Positions 8,369 through 17,375 of a stretch of 64,000 nt of DNA are shown here, in pieces. A program made the position numbers and the translations under genes. The DNA is from Peribacillus folii (GTDB lineage: Bacteria; Bacillota; Bacilli; Bacillales; DSM-1321), in contig NZ_JASJOM010000005.1 of NCBI RefSeq assembly GCF_030271255.1, positions 310,001-374,000 of the forward strand, written 5' to 3'. Every line of letters begins with the position of its first letter. Positions within the stretch are counted from its first letter, which is position 1. The notes under the pieces are model-generated. The model was given only the letters and a program-made list of their open reading frames with translations, was not told the origin of the DNA and ran no database searches.

Positions 8369-8863
8369 CTATTTTAGTCTTGCAGTAAATACTTTTGACT
8401 CCCCGGCTTTTACTTGTCCTGAATTTTCCCATTCGAACTTGAATTTCCCTTCCATGCTATTCGTCACGATCATCGGAATGATTGTATTACATCCTCTTTT
8501 TTCAATGAGGGCAAGATCTGCTTCAATAATGGTTTGTCCCTTTGTTACCCGGTCTCCCATTTTCACTCGCACATTGAATCCTTCACCCTTAAGCCCGACG
8601 GTTTCTAATCCGATATGCACAAGAATTTCTTCACCCAGCTCTGTCTTAATGCCAAAAGCATGTTTCGTATCCGCCAGTAAAGTAATTTCACCATCTATAG
8701 GTGCGACAATCCTTCCATCGGAAGGGCTGATTGCTATGCCTTCCCCCATCACTTTTTGACCAAAAACAGGATCTGGAACATCTTCTAAACGAACTAATTT
8801 CCCAGAAGCATATGCAAACATTTCTTCTTTCTTTGTATCCTTATTAAATAGCTTCTTAAACAC
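8369..8863 (-). CDS. PTS glucose-type IIA component
   Basis: A 164-residue EIIA-Glc domain that passes phosphate from HPr to the IIB domain. The active-site His lies in EILVHIGLETV (residue 83), and the partner His lies in DTKHAFG (residue 68). The GTG start follows GGGAGGG. It is the last gene of a PTS-lyase operon on the minus strand, so it probably serves the IICB protein encoded upstream, which has no IIA domain of its own. Confidence 0.92.
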   Translation of the reverse strand: MFKKLFNKDTKKEEMFAYASGKLVRLEDVPDPVFGQKVMGEGIAISPSDGRIVAPIDGEITLLADTKHAFGIKTELGEEILVHIGLETVGLKGEGFNVRVKMGDRVTKGQTIIEADLALIEKRGCNTIIPMIVTNSMEGKFKFEWENSGQVKAGESKVFTARLK

Positions 8864-8891
8864 AGGTATACCCTCCCATATAAATATTCAA

Positions 8892-10265
8892 CTAGTTTAG
8901 AATCATCTTTTCGATAGCCTGACTTGCATGTATCGCCTTAAGGGAGAACTCCTCAGCTATTTGTGCCGAAAGACCGATATAATTTTTAGGGTCAAGCATT
9001 TCTTTCAGTTGTTTGTCTGTAAAGTTCCCTGCTATTATTGGATTTTCAATTAACACGTCCAAGTAATTCCTTTCCTCTAGATAGGATTGCATGACTAATC
9101 CGTATACTAAGGAGTGTGCTTCATCTTTCCCTAATTTCTTGGCGATTTCCATCATCACAAATTCACTATTATCAAGACCCTTATTTAGCTGTGCATTCTT
9201 CGACATCCGTTCCTTATTAATCGTTAACGTCCTGGTCAATTCTTCTCCTCTTAACAGGATCTCCGTGGTTAATGAGAGCGCTTCTTCCAATGTTCCATCA
9301 AATAACATATACGACGTACTATCTCCTTCAAAGGGTCTTGGACATGAATAGAGGCCCATCGAAACTAGGGAATATAATTTTTGGGAGTTTGCTATGATGC
9401 CTTTAGATAGTTTTGGATTAATCTTATGAGGCATTGTACTGCTTCCTACAGTGCCCTGCTGGAAACCTTCCGACACTTCACCGAACTCTTCGATCGACGT
9501 ATAATAAACTTCTTCCGCTATTTTGTGACAGGTACTTGCCAGTAAAGAGAGGTTCATTATGTATTCCACTTTATGAGTGCTCATATTTCTAGATGGAATA
9601 TCCATGGAATGCATCCCCAATAATCCTGCAACCCGATCTTGTACCTTTCTTCCTGTCTCTCCTGATGAATTAAAGGCTCCTACAGCTCCGCCCATCATTA
9701 CAGTAAAGACCCTTTTTTCTACTTCCTCCATTCTTTCCAAAGAAGCAATTAACTCACTTATCCAGACGGATACCTTATACCCATATGTTATAGGGATAGC
9801 ATGTTTTCCATGGGTTCTTCCTGGCAGAATGGTATCCTTGTTGTCCTTCGCCAATATAGCCAAATTCCTTAACATATCGCCAACCACTTTTATAAACCTA
9901 TCATGAATTCTTTTCATGATAAGCAGCTGCCCCGACTGTTGGATATTTTGGGTGGTTACTCCATAGTGCACATATTTACCACTCTCTTGATCACATACTT
10001 GTACCAAAACCTTTAAAAAAGGAACAAAGCCGTGACCGATTTTTTGCTGAATTATATCCATTTGCTTTAAATCGATATTTTCCAGCTTACATGCTGATTC
10101 TATATTCTTTGCTGCCTCACTTGGGATAATGCCAAATTCAGCCTGTGCCTTTGCTAGAGCCGCTTCTACATCAAGCCATGCTTGGTATTTTGCTTCATTG
10201 GTCAACAGATATTTTATCCCTCTGTCGTTCATCGTTTTACTTTTTGAATCATATAGCGCTCTCAT
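8892..10265 (-). CDS. adenylosuccinate lyase / fumarase superfamily lyase in a PTS operon
   Basis: A 457-residue member of the aspartase/fumarase superfamily. The signature loop GSSTMPHKINP is intact, and the catalytic-His regions GRTHGKHAIP and HYGVTTQNIQ are visible. Relatives cleave C-N bonds with release of fumarate (PurB, ArgH) or open cyclic acids. It does not sit with purine genes but between PTS IICB and IIA genes. This suggests it acts on a phosphorylated sugar conjugate; that is inference. ATG 10265 fits GGGAG better than the GTG three codons upstream, which overlaps the ribosome site. Confidence 0.85.
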   Translation of the reverse strand: MRALYDSKSKTMNDRGIKYLLTNEAKYQAWLDVEAALAKAQAEFGIIPSEAAKNIESACKLENIDLKQMDIIQQKIGHGFVPFLKVLVQVCDQESGKYVHYGVTTQNIQQSGQLLIMKRIHDRFIKVVGDMLRNLAILAKDNKDTILPGRTHGKHAIPITYGYKVSVWISELIASLERMEEVEKRVFTVMMGGAVGAFNSSGETGRKVQDRVAGLLGMHSMDIPSRNMSTHKVEYIMNLSLLASTCHKIAEEVYYTSIEEFGEVSEGFQQGTVGSSTMPHKINPKLSKGIIANSQKLYSLVSMGLYSCPRPFEGDSTSYMLFDGTLEEALSLTTEILLRGEELTRTLTINKERMSKNAQLNKGLDNSEFVMMEIAKKLGKDEAHSLVYGLVMQSYLEERNYLDVLIENPIIAGNFTDKQLKEMLDPKNYIGLSAQIAEEFSLKAIHASQAIEKMILN

Positions 10266-10335
10266 ATTTTTCACTCCCAGAAAGGTTCCTTATTGTTTAA
10301 TTATCCCTGTCGCCTTCAAGCAGTAATGGATAAAA

Positions 10336-11883
10336 CTAGCTTGCCACTTCCCCTATAGCATTTTTCACAAATTCCACGTGTGGGCCAAAAACGATATGAA
10401 TATGATTTTTTTGAGGGAAAAATACTCCTGAGGCCCCTGAATCCTTTATTTTCTCCATATCCACTACATCTTGGTTATTTAAATCAATTCGTAATCTAGT
10501 TATGCAGTTATCCACGTTCTTTAAATTGGCTGTTCCCCCTAAAGCATCCACAAGAATCACAGCGATTTCTTTATATTTCTTCTCTTTTAATAAAGTGGAA
10601 TTTTTCACTTCTTCTTCTCTTCCAGGAGTTCGCAAATTGAATTTAACAATGATAAATTTAAAAACGAAATAGAACACAATGAAGTTAATCAAACCCAATA
10701 TGATTAAATGAATCCAATTGGTCTTGTCATAGAGCAGGCCAAAGATTCCAAAATCAAAAACGGTCCCTCTTATGTAACTTGTCGTGATATCCAGCAAATT
10801 AAGGGGTAAGGCTGTAAGGCCAGAAAGTAATGCATATACAAAGTATAATTGCGGAGCAATGAACAAGAATGAGAACTCCATCGGCTCGGTTACATTTCCT
10901 AAGAAGGCCGTCAAAACTAGGGTTAAAATCGTTCCTTTAGCGATTTGTTTATTGGTCTTATACGCTGTATGATACATAGCCAAACCAATGGCAGGGATCC
11001 TGAATAGCGTACCCAGCATTTGCCCAGTCCCCAAATAGCTCGTAAGGGTAGGCATCAAACTCCAGCTTTCATGGTTCGGTCCCAGTTGGAACAATATTTT
11101 ATTGACAGCATTCAATATGCCAGTATATTCTTGACCATCTATTGTATACGTTCCGCCCGCAGCTGTAAGTCTAAGCAATTCATTTAATACGTGATGTAAC
11201 CCAAATGGGATACAGAGTTTTTCAACGAACCAGTATACCCCCACCCCGTAATACGGATTCATGAATATAGCGGAAATGCTAATTAAGAATTTAGTTAACG
11301 CTTCCCATATAAATGGTATAAATAAACCAATGGGAATGACCGCTAAAAATGTAAGGATAGGCACTGATTTTTTTCCACTGAAGAAAGCGAATGCTAACGG
11401 AAGTTCCAACTTATAAAAGCGATCTGTTACCTTGGCAGCCACGAGTCCTGCGATTATGCCCGCTACAGCCTGTGTATCCAGACTTTGAATTCCAAGGGTA
11501 ACGATTTGTCCCACTTTAGCTATATCTTCCGTAGCCAGATTACCGGTTACCGTAAGCCAGACGTTCATGACGATCAATAAAGTTAAATACCCTATGACAG
11601 AGGAAAAAACGGCGATCCCTTTCTCTTTTTTAGACATGCCATATGCCACGCCCATTGCAAAAAGCAATGGAATGTTAGTGAAAATGACTTCCGTTATAGC
11701 ACGTAAATTCTTGATGATAGTTTGCAGTATCTCATTACCTAAGAAAGGCATTTTATCAATCATATATTCTTGTGCTAAAGCACCCGATAAGCCTAATATC
11801 AATCCTATTGGAGCCAAAAGCGCAATGGGAAGCAACAACGACCTGCCAAAGGTCTGTACTTCATCTTTCATTTTTGTTAACAA
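10336..11883 (-). CDS. PTS glucose/maltose-family IICB transporter
   Basis: About 516 residues. An N-terminal EIIC membrane domain with about ten hydrophobic segments covers roughly residues 10-400, with LCIPFGLHHVLNELLR and FLGNVTEPMEFSFLF. A C-terminal EIIB domain carries the phosphocysteine motif DNCITRLRIDL. It imports and phosphorylates a glucose-like sugar or glycoside; substrate unknown. The TTG at 11883 is preferred because GAGGAGG lies 7 bp upstream. First gene of the IICB-lyase-IIA operon, divergent from the PRD regulator. Confidence 0.92.
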   Translation of the reverse strand: MLTKMKDEVQTFGRSLLLPIALLAPIGLILGLSGALAQEYMIDKMPFLGNEILQTIIKNLRAITEVIFTNIPLLFAMGVAYGMSKKEKGIAVFSSVIGYLTLLIVMNVWLTVTGNLATEDIAKVGQIVTLGIQSLDTQAVAGIIAGLVAAKVTDRFYKLELPLAFAFFSGKKSVPILTFLAVIPIGLFIPFIWEALTKFLISISAIFMNPYYGVGVYWFVEKLCIPFGLHHVLNELLRLTAAGGTYTIDGQEYTGILNAVNKILFQLGPNHESWSLMPTLTSYLGTGQMLGTLFRIPAIGLAMYHTAYKTNKQIAKGTILTLVLTAFLGNVTEPMEFSFLFIAPQLYFVYALLSGLTALPLNLLDITTSYIRGTVFDFGIFGLLYDKTNWIHLIILGLINFIVFYFVFKFIIVKFNLRTPGREEEVKNSTLLKEKKYKEIAVILVDALGGTANLKNVDNCITRLRIDLNNQDVVDMEKIKDSGASGVFFPQKNHIHIVFGPHVEFVKNAIGEVAS

Positions 11884-11990
11884 TGTAAACCCTCCTCTTT
11901 TAGCTTCTTTGCAGTTCATTGGGTTTCTTTCTGGAAATTTTTAAAGATACATGTATCATTGCTTATTTCTTTCATCTTGATTTTATTTCT

Positions 11991-12006
11991 GTTAAGCGCT
12001 TTCTTC
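11991..12006 (-). promoter_or_regulatory. cre-like sequence in the divergent PTS/regulator region
   Basis: On the minus strand it reads AGAAAGCGCTTAAC, resembling the cre core GAAAGCGCTT with mismatches in the right arm. It lies about 110 bp before the IICB start. A small palindrome, GATACATGTATC, lies at 11946-11957. Roles in catabolite or specific control are inferred. Confidence 0.35.
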
Positions 12007-12177
12007 AAGGTAACTTTGTAACCTGAAAATGATTCAAAAAGTTACCCTCAAAAAAATATAATATTATGTTAAAATAATACATTTTTCAATAAGCACCCAT
12101 TTTTACATCTTTTAAATTCGAAGGTTCGGTATATAATGAAAGGACGTTTCCTCTCTATACTAAAAAGGGCTGATTGG

Positions 12178-13740
12178 ATGAGTATTAATAAACTTGATTT
12201 AGAAATAATAAGTTACTTACAAGAAAAAGGCACATTGGATCTTAGTGATTCCTATAAGCGTTTTAATAGGAGTACGAATAGTTTAAAAAGGCATATAGCC
12301 AACATTAACCTTTATTTACCAAATGAAAATCAAATCAAAATAGTCGGAACCACTGTTTCAAGTCATTTAAAATACAATGATTATATTAACTTTGTCAGCA
12401 AACTCTCTCTAGATGAGTATGTTTCTTCTCAAAAAGAACGGAACTTTGCAATTATTATTTTGTCCTTTTTCAATAAGTACTTGAATACGACTAAACTGTA
12501 CGAGGAAATCGGTATTAGCTTGACTACAAAGAAAAAAGATACGAAAGCCTTGAATGAATATTTAAAAGGAAAGAATCTAAGCATGGAAATCATCCCTAAA
12601 AAGGGGATGGAAATTGTAGGCCATGAAAGGTCCTATCGCATTCTGACTACATCCATTTTAGCTTCTCTTCTGGAAATAGATTCATCCGGGAATATTATTA
12701 ATCGAAGAGCTAATAATCCTTTACAAAAAATGATCATTCAAATATTTTCTGAAAAGGCCAAAGCGCAAATATGCCAGGCGAAGGAATTATTGGAGAGACT
12801 TATTGAAGAAAATGAAATGAGGATGTCTTATCTATCTAAGAAGTTTTGTTTTATCTATCTAGTTCTAACCCTCTATAGGATTCAGGAAGGAGATAGCATA
12901 GAACGTGTGACAAAGCTTACATTCAAGGTTCGCAAATATCGATTATTACAAACAAAAAACCAAGATGAAAATGTATTCATGGATTATTTGATCTCATCGC
13001 TCGATTATACGTTCTATGAATCACCACCTCTAGATCAACAGCTGCAGGAGGTCATTATCGCTTTTATTAATGAAATCCAAAAGAATATCATTACAATTTT
13101 TCATAATTATGACCTGCTTTTTGATGAGGTTTATAAGTATGTTTATAAAAGCATCATTCGCAATAAGTATGATTATCATTTTTATGATGATAAGCTAGAT
13201 CATACCCACACAGAGTTACCTAACCTATTTGGGGTTGTCAGTAACGCTATGCCCGTTCTTGAAAATAAAATAGATATTCATTTTTCCAGCATACAGATTT
13301 CTACCTTGACCTTGATATTCAGGAAATTCATCATGGAAAATAAAGTAATTGGAAGGAATAGCAAAAAAATCGTTATTGTAACGAACTCAGCCATTGAGAA
13401 GACTCATTTCTTTGTTGAAAATTTAAGGCACTACATCGATTTAAAGGTTGTCGGGACCATTAATATTAATGAGCTACATCAACTTAAAGATCTAGAATAT
13501 GACTTGATCATTACCTTTTCCAATCGAATTGCTGCTTTACTTGAAGATGAAAACCACTCCTGCATGAAGTTGAATTTTTATATACATCAAAGTGATATCC
13601 AAAAACTATTGGCACTTGGATTCTCTAGCAGTTCAAGAAGAAAGATTTTATCTGATGTCTTTATCGAGGAAATAACAAATAAATCTGCAGATGACATTAA
13701 AGCGTTATTGCTTGAGAAATATTCCTCTCATTTTTTGTAG
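12178..13740 (+). CDS. BglG/LicR-like PRD transcriptional regulator
   Basis: About 520 residues. The N-terminal winged-helix segments are followed by a long helical PRD-like region (FINEIQKNIITIFHNYDLLFDEVYKYV) and an EIIB-like C-terminal part (KKIVIVTNSAIEKTHFFVENL). PTS-regulated activators such as MtlR/LicR have this plan; sequence similarity looks distant, so the class is tentative. An earlier in-frame ATG at 12136 overlaps a perfect TATAAT (12132-12137). The ATG at 12178 after AAGGG is therefore the better start. Divergent from the PTS operon, which it probably controls. Confidence 0.75.
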   Translation: MSINKLDLEIISYLQEKGTLDLSDSYKRFNRSTNSLKRHIANINLYLPNENQIKIVGTTVSSHLKYNDYINFVSKLSLDEYVSSQKERNFAIIILSFFNKYLNTTKLYEEIGISLTTKKKDTKALNEYLKGKNLSMEIIPKKGMEIVGHERSYRILTTSILASLLEIDSSGNIINRRANNPLQKMIIQIFSEKAKAQICQAKELLERLIEENEMRMSYLSKKFCFIYLVLTLYRIQEGDSIERVTKLTFKVRKYRLLQTKNQDENVFMDYLISSLDYTFYESPPLDQQLQEVIIAFINEIQKNIITIFHNYDLLFDEVYKYVYKSIIRNKYDYHFYDDKLDHTHTELPNLFGVVSNAMPVLENKIDIHFSSIQISTLTLIFRKFIMENKVIGRNSKKIVIVTNSAIEKTHFFVENLRHYIDLKVVGTININELHQLKDLEYDLIITFSNRIAALLEDENHSCMKLNFYIHQSDIQKLLALGFSSSSRRKILSDVFIEEITNKSADDIKALLLEKYSSHFL

Positions 13741-13782
13741 GCCATTATATGAAAAGCCCTTCCTGTAAAGGAAGGGTCAGAC

Positions 13783-14360
13783 TGTAGACAAACTCGATAA
13801 GAGTCGAGTTTGTCTATTTTTATGGGGTATACAATGTGGCCGTTGGTTTCCTCTCCAGGCACTCGCTTTCCGCGGGCGGTCCGGAAGCCATTGCCGCAAA
13901 TGCCGCTTATAAAACACCAGCGATTACAAGCTTCCTATTTAACAAAGAAATCATATCGGCTTCACCCTATACACGTCCTCGCACAAAAGACTTTCAAAAA
14001 TTGGTGACACGGCATATCTGGCAAACACATGTGGAAGAAGCAGATCATCTGCGTCATCATCAAGATGTAAAACCTATCTATATGAAGCGTAAAGAAACGA
14101 TTGAGCGTGTATTCGCAGATGCAAAAGAAAAGCATGGTATGCGTTGGACTACGTTAAGGTGACTTAAAAAATTGTCGATGCAGGCGATGCTTACTTTCGC
14201 TGCCATGAATGTAAAGAAGATGGCCAATTGGACATGGCAAGGTCCAAAAAAGCCTAATAGTGGGCTCGTACAGCCCCAATCTTTTACCTATAGGAGAAAA
14301 TTCAAAGGGAATTTCAAAAGGGGCTCGGAATTTTTTAATTCCGAACCCCTTTTGTCTACA
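13783..14360 (+). mobile_element. internally deleted IS1182-type insertion sequence remnant
   Basis: Perfect 10-bp inverted ends (TGTAGACAAA at 13783-13792, TTTGTCTACA at 14351-14360) bound 578 bp. Each end carries a hairpin: TAGACAAACTCGA at 13785-13797 with its complement at 13804-13816, and GGGGCTCGGAATT at 14320-14332 with AATTCCGAACCCC. Inside is only the C-terminal third of a transposase. A GC-rich stretch at 13836-13890 (CACTCGCTTTCCGCGGGCGG) resembles a separate repeat common in Bacillaceae intergenic DNA. This makes it a MITE-like derivative that cannot move on its own. Confidence 0.75.
13887..14300 (+). pseudogene. IS1182-family transposase, C-terminal fragment with an in-frame stop
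   Basis: The frame reads the hallmark ETIERVFADAKEKHGMRWTT (DDE transposase C-terminal region), then a TGA at 14160-14162. It continues in the same frame as LKKLSMQAMLTFAAMN and KKMANWTW. The N-terminal two-thirds is missing. One base change (probably GGA to TGA) broke what was left. Confidence 0.85.
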
Positions 14361-14401
14361 AACTGGATAAATAGCCTTTTACCAATTCACTAAATTCATC
14401 T

Positions 14402-14492
14402 ATCCTGAGCTTGCCCCTTCAGTTTCATAAGAAAAAGCTGTCATAAAGACAGCTCCGATGATCAGCTAACACATAGCACACCTGTTAGTTTA
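14402..14492 (-). repeat. dispersed repeat/terminator element
   Basis: Left block CTTGCCCCTTCAGTTTCATA, hairpin AGCTGTC-ATAAA-GACAGCT, then CAGCTAAC and CACCTGTTAGTTTA. The last TTA is the stop codon (TAA) of the minus-strand MFS gene, so the element starts exactly at the gene end. The hairpin is followed by TTTTTC on the minus strand. Confidence 0.85.
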
Positions 14493-15725
14493 CGTATATT
14501 TTGCCGTTTTCGATCCATCATGACTTTGTATAAAATCGTTCCGTACGTTTCCAAGGAGAATGCCCATAATAAGAGATAATATAGTGCCTACAATCAAGTA
14601 ACAGAATGCGATGTAATAAGAACCATTGAATAGCTGAATCAATACACCCATCACTGCTGGAGTGATAAAGGCGGCTAGATTGGCTCCAGTATTTATCATT
14701 CCAAATGCGCTTCCCATAATCGAAGAGGGCAACAATTTCAATGGCACGGCCAAAATGCCCATGTAGGCGATTTGAAGGAAGAAGGCCGCCAGGTTTTGGA
14801 AGATGATGGTCATTGTCAGATATTCAACATTGAACATGACAAAAATGCAAATGGCAGATAGTAGATTGCCATAAATGATCAATTGTCTCTCATGGTTCAC
14901 TAAGACTTTGTCAACCAGCCACCCGCCAACCAAGTACCCAATCATCCCTGCAATCGCTGGAAGGGAGGAATAAATCCCCGTATCAAGCAAATCCAGTTTA
15001 CGGACATTCATGAGATAGGATGGAACCCAGCTATTCAGCCCCCAAATCGCCGTATACAACCCGAAAAGAGAGATCATTATTTTCCACATGGAGGGTGATT
15101 TCAGCAGTGAAGCAATGGAGGCTTGCCCATCTTTCTGCTTGATTTCACTAAGGCCGGTTTTGTCTGACCGGAGAAATAGGGTGTACAGCAGAGCGACAAT
15201 TCCACCCAAAATCCCAAGGTATATATACACGTTTCTCCAACCTAGTTGGGTAATAAAGTAGGCTCCGGCTATACTTGCCACGAACCCACCCAATACAATT
15301 GCGACAAGCAATACTGACTGTGCACTGGATCTTTTTTCCGGACTGACATGCTCACTCATTAATTTGGTAGCTGCTCCTGGAAACGCTCCTTCTCCCAATC
15401 CAAAGAAAAAACGGATTACCAAGAGAGAAGTGACCGACCAAGCCACACCCGACAAACCAGCAAACAAGGAGAACACGAGGATGGTTACTATGATGGCATA
15501 CTTGGACCCGTATCGGTCCGCCAACATACCTCCGGGAATTTGCATAAGTGTATAGCCCAAATAAAATATGCTAAGCACGATCCCAAAAGTTGCCGCATCC
15601 ATATTCAATTCTTTTCCTATAGGCAATATTGCTATGTTGATGAACATCCGATCAATGGAAGAAACAAACCAGCCTAAGAAGAGCAGTGCAATGATCCCCT
15701 TTTGCCGTGACAGTCTTGTATTCAA
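14490..15725 (-). CDS. MFS transporter, anion:cation symporter-like
   Basis: A 411-residue, 12-segment major facilitator. The loop 2-3 motif is GGMLADRYGSKYA, and RFFFGLGEGAFPGA in helix 4 is typical of the ACS family (glucarate, hexuronate, phthalate and other organic anions). The TTG start follows GGGGGG. It lies 106 bp downstream of the M24-fold hydrolase on the same strand, so the pair probably imports and hydrolyses one compound under LysR control. Confidence 0.88.
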   Translation of the reverse strand: MNTRLSRQKGIIALLFLGWFVSSIDRMFINIAILPIGKELNMDAATFGIVLSIFYLGYTLMQIPGGMLADRYGSKYAIIVTILVFSLFAGLSGVAWSVTSLLVIRFFFGLGEGAFPGAATKLMSEHVSPEKRSSAQSVLLVAIVLGGFVASIAGAYFITQLGWRNVYIYLGILGGIVALLYTLFLRSDKTGLSEIKQKDGQASIASLLKSPSMWKIMISLFGLYTAIWGLNSWVPSYLMNVRKLDLLDTGIYSSLPAIAGMIGYLVGGWLVDKVLVNHERQLIIYGNLLSAICIFVMFNVEYLTMTIIFQNLAAFFLQIAYMGILAVPLKLLPSSIMGSAFGMINTGANLAAFITPAVMGVLIQLFNGSYYIAFCYLIVGTILSLIMGILLGNVRNDFIQSHDGSKTAKYT

Positions 15726-15831
15726 ACCCTTCCCCCCCTTTTTATATACTCCCGGTATAAGCTTTCATGAAAGCAGCCGCCAGAACCCCCTTTATGGTGT
15801 CTTGCTTGCTTTCAATACAGCTCCACCCCAA

Positions 15832-16980
15832 TTATTTATGGGCAATAGGATCAAAAATTAATTCTTCAATGGAGTTCGGGCAATCCGTCAGCATCTCATA
15901 TCCACTTTTTGTAACGAGGATCGTGTCGGAATGACGGAAGCCCCCTATTCCTGGGACATAAATACCGGGTTCGACCGTAAATGTCATTCCCTCTTTTAAT
16001 ATCGAGCTATCATCAAAACGGAAGAACGGAGCCTCATGGACAGCAAGACCGATACTATGTCCGGTGCGATGAATGGCATTTTCCCCATATCCCGCTTCTT
16101 GAATAATTGAGCGTGCTGCGCCATCCACATCATTTGCCTGCACACCAGCTTTGATTGTTTCAAGCGCTGCTTTCCGTGCATTCATCATCACATCGAACAA
16201 TTCCCTTTGCTTCGCATTCGGCTCCCCAACGAAGCAAGTTCGTTCACACTCTCCCTTATATCCATCAAGAGAAGTGATTCTTGTAATGATCAATCCATCC
16301 CCTAGTTCTATTTTTCTCAAATTTGAAAACACATGCGGCAGAATGGTACGTTCAATTCCAGATGGACTCATTCCTCTCGAAATAAAGCTTGAGTCGGGAT
16401 AAAGGCAAGAGGCTTCTTGATAGCTTGCTCTCGCTGCAGCATCTTCAATTTCCATCTCAGTGGTTCCTGCTTTGAGAGCACGAAATGCTGCTTGTACAGA
16501 ACCTACGGCCAATGAGCAGACTTGACGCATTTTTTCTAGTTCATTCACACCTTTTATCGCTCGCATTTTAACCAGCTCGGAAGTAATAACAGCCAATCCC
16601 CAGTTTTCCCTCTGGAGGACCCTTGCTAATTCGAATGGTAAGGAGCGGGACTCAATTCCGAGCCTCCTTTCCCCTTTTTGAGCTTGTAAACTTTTTATGA
16701 TTAACTCCACAGGGTTAATTTGCCCTGCTTTTTCAGGATGCTCATAATACACAAATATCCGATCATACTCCGCATGTAATTTGGCGTGCTCTTCCTCTAA
16801 TCCTGGTACAATCAACATGCATTCATCCTTCGTTATTACTGTGAAAATTGGTCGGGAATAAGTAATTATTTCAAATCCAGTCATGTAGCACTGGTTAAGT
16901 GGATCAGTCAATAATACTGCTGTAAGGTTTTCATTTTCCATGTAACCCCGTAACTTGTCTAACCGTTTGTTAAAATTCAT
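15832..16980 (-). CDS. M24 (pita-bread) family hydrolase with degenerate metal site
   Basis: A 382-residue creatinase/aminopeptidase P-fold protein: N-terminal creatinase domain (about 1-135), then the M24 domain. The His region GHSIGLAVHE and the TVEPGIY Glu are kept. By hand alignment with E. coli PepP, three of five metal ligands differ: Asp260 to Thr (ITRITSLDGY), Asp271 to Glu (GECERT) and Glu406 to Ser (FRHSDTI). Creatinase and ectoine hydrolase are known metal-free members, so a C-N hydrolase on a small molecule is more likely than a peptidase. ATG 16980 follows GAGGAG. Divergent from the LysR gene. Confidence 0.85.
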   Translation of the reverse strand: MNFNKRLDKLRGYMENENLTAVLLTDPLNQCYMTGFEIITYSRPIFTVITKDECMLIVPGLEEEHAKLHAEYDRIFVYYEHPEKAGQINPVELIIKSLQAQKGERRLGIESRSLPFELARVLQRENWGLAVITSELVKMRAIKGVNELEKMRQVCSLAVGSVQAAFRALKAGTTEMEIEDAAARASYQEASCLYPDSSFISRGMSPSGIERTILPHVFSNLRKIELGDGLIITRITSLDGYKGECERTCFVGEPNAKQRELFDVMMNARKAALETIKAGVQANDVDGAARSIIQEAGYGENAIHRTGHSIGLAVHEAPFFRFDDSSILKEGMTFTVEPGIYVPGIGGFRHSDTILVTKSGYEMLTDCPNSIEELIFDPIAHK

Positions 16981-17112
16981 TTGATTGGCTCCTCACTTAA
17001 TAATGCTTACATTCTTACAAAACGGTCCTCCTTAAATACGTTTCCCGCCTCACACCTATACAGAAAACGCTTTCAATGTTCTGGTCAATTTATGCAGCTT
17101 TGCCCAAACCCG

Positions 17113-17205
17113 GTTGTGTACCAAGCGTTACGTGCAATCCTCATGGGCAGACTTATATTGGGAGACAAAATATTGCCTGAAACTAAATTGCAGAATTATA
17201 CTTTA
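17113..17205 (+). pseudogene. possible N-terminal remnant of a GntR-family regulator
   Basis: The plus-strand frame reads VYQALRAILMGRLILGDKIL then PETKLQ. This matches the N-terminus of FadR/GntR regulators (Y-x-x-LR-x-AI-x-x-GRL-x-PG-x-x-LPE-x-x-L). It stops shortly afterwards with no HTH. No start with a ribosome site. The rest of the 16981-17375 gap is AT-rich promoter DNA for the divergent genes. Confidence 0.4.
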
Positions 17206-17335
17206 AGAATATAATCATCTTCGTTTTCCCATTCATCGACTTACATTTTCGGAACATGTTCCTTACCAAAGCGGCTTTAGAGTTATTATAGATAAAAAGA
17301 AAGAATTGTAGAAATACTTAAAAAAATCTATAATT

Positions 17336-17350
17336 ATACCTAATAAGTAT
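17336..17350. promoter_or_regulatory. LysR-type box (ATAC-N7-GTAT)
   Basis: An inverted repeat with a T-N11-A core just before the lysR ribosome site, in the divergent region between the LysR and M24 genes. It is a plausible autoregulation/activation site, but short. Confidence 0.35.
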
Positions 17351-17375
17351 CATTCAATGAACAGGAGGAGCAAGA

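Noticed and set aside
8892-10265. The lyase as adenylosuccinate lyase of purine synthesis (purB)
   Set aside because: It lies inside a PTS operon with no purine genes; sequence alone cannot fix the substrate.
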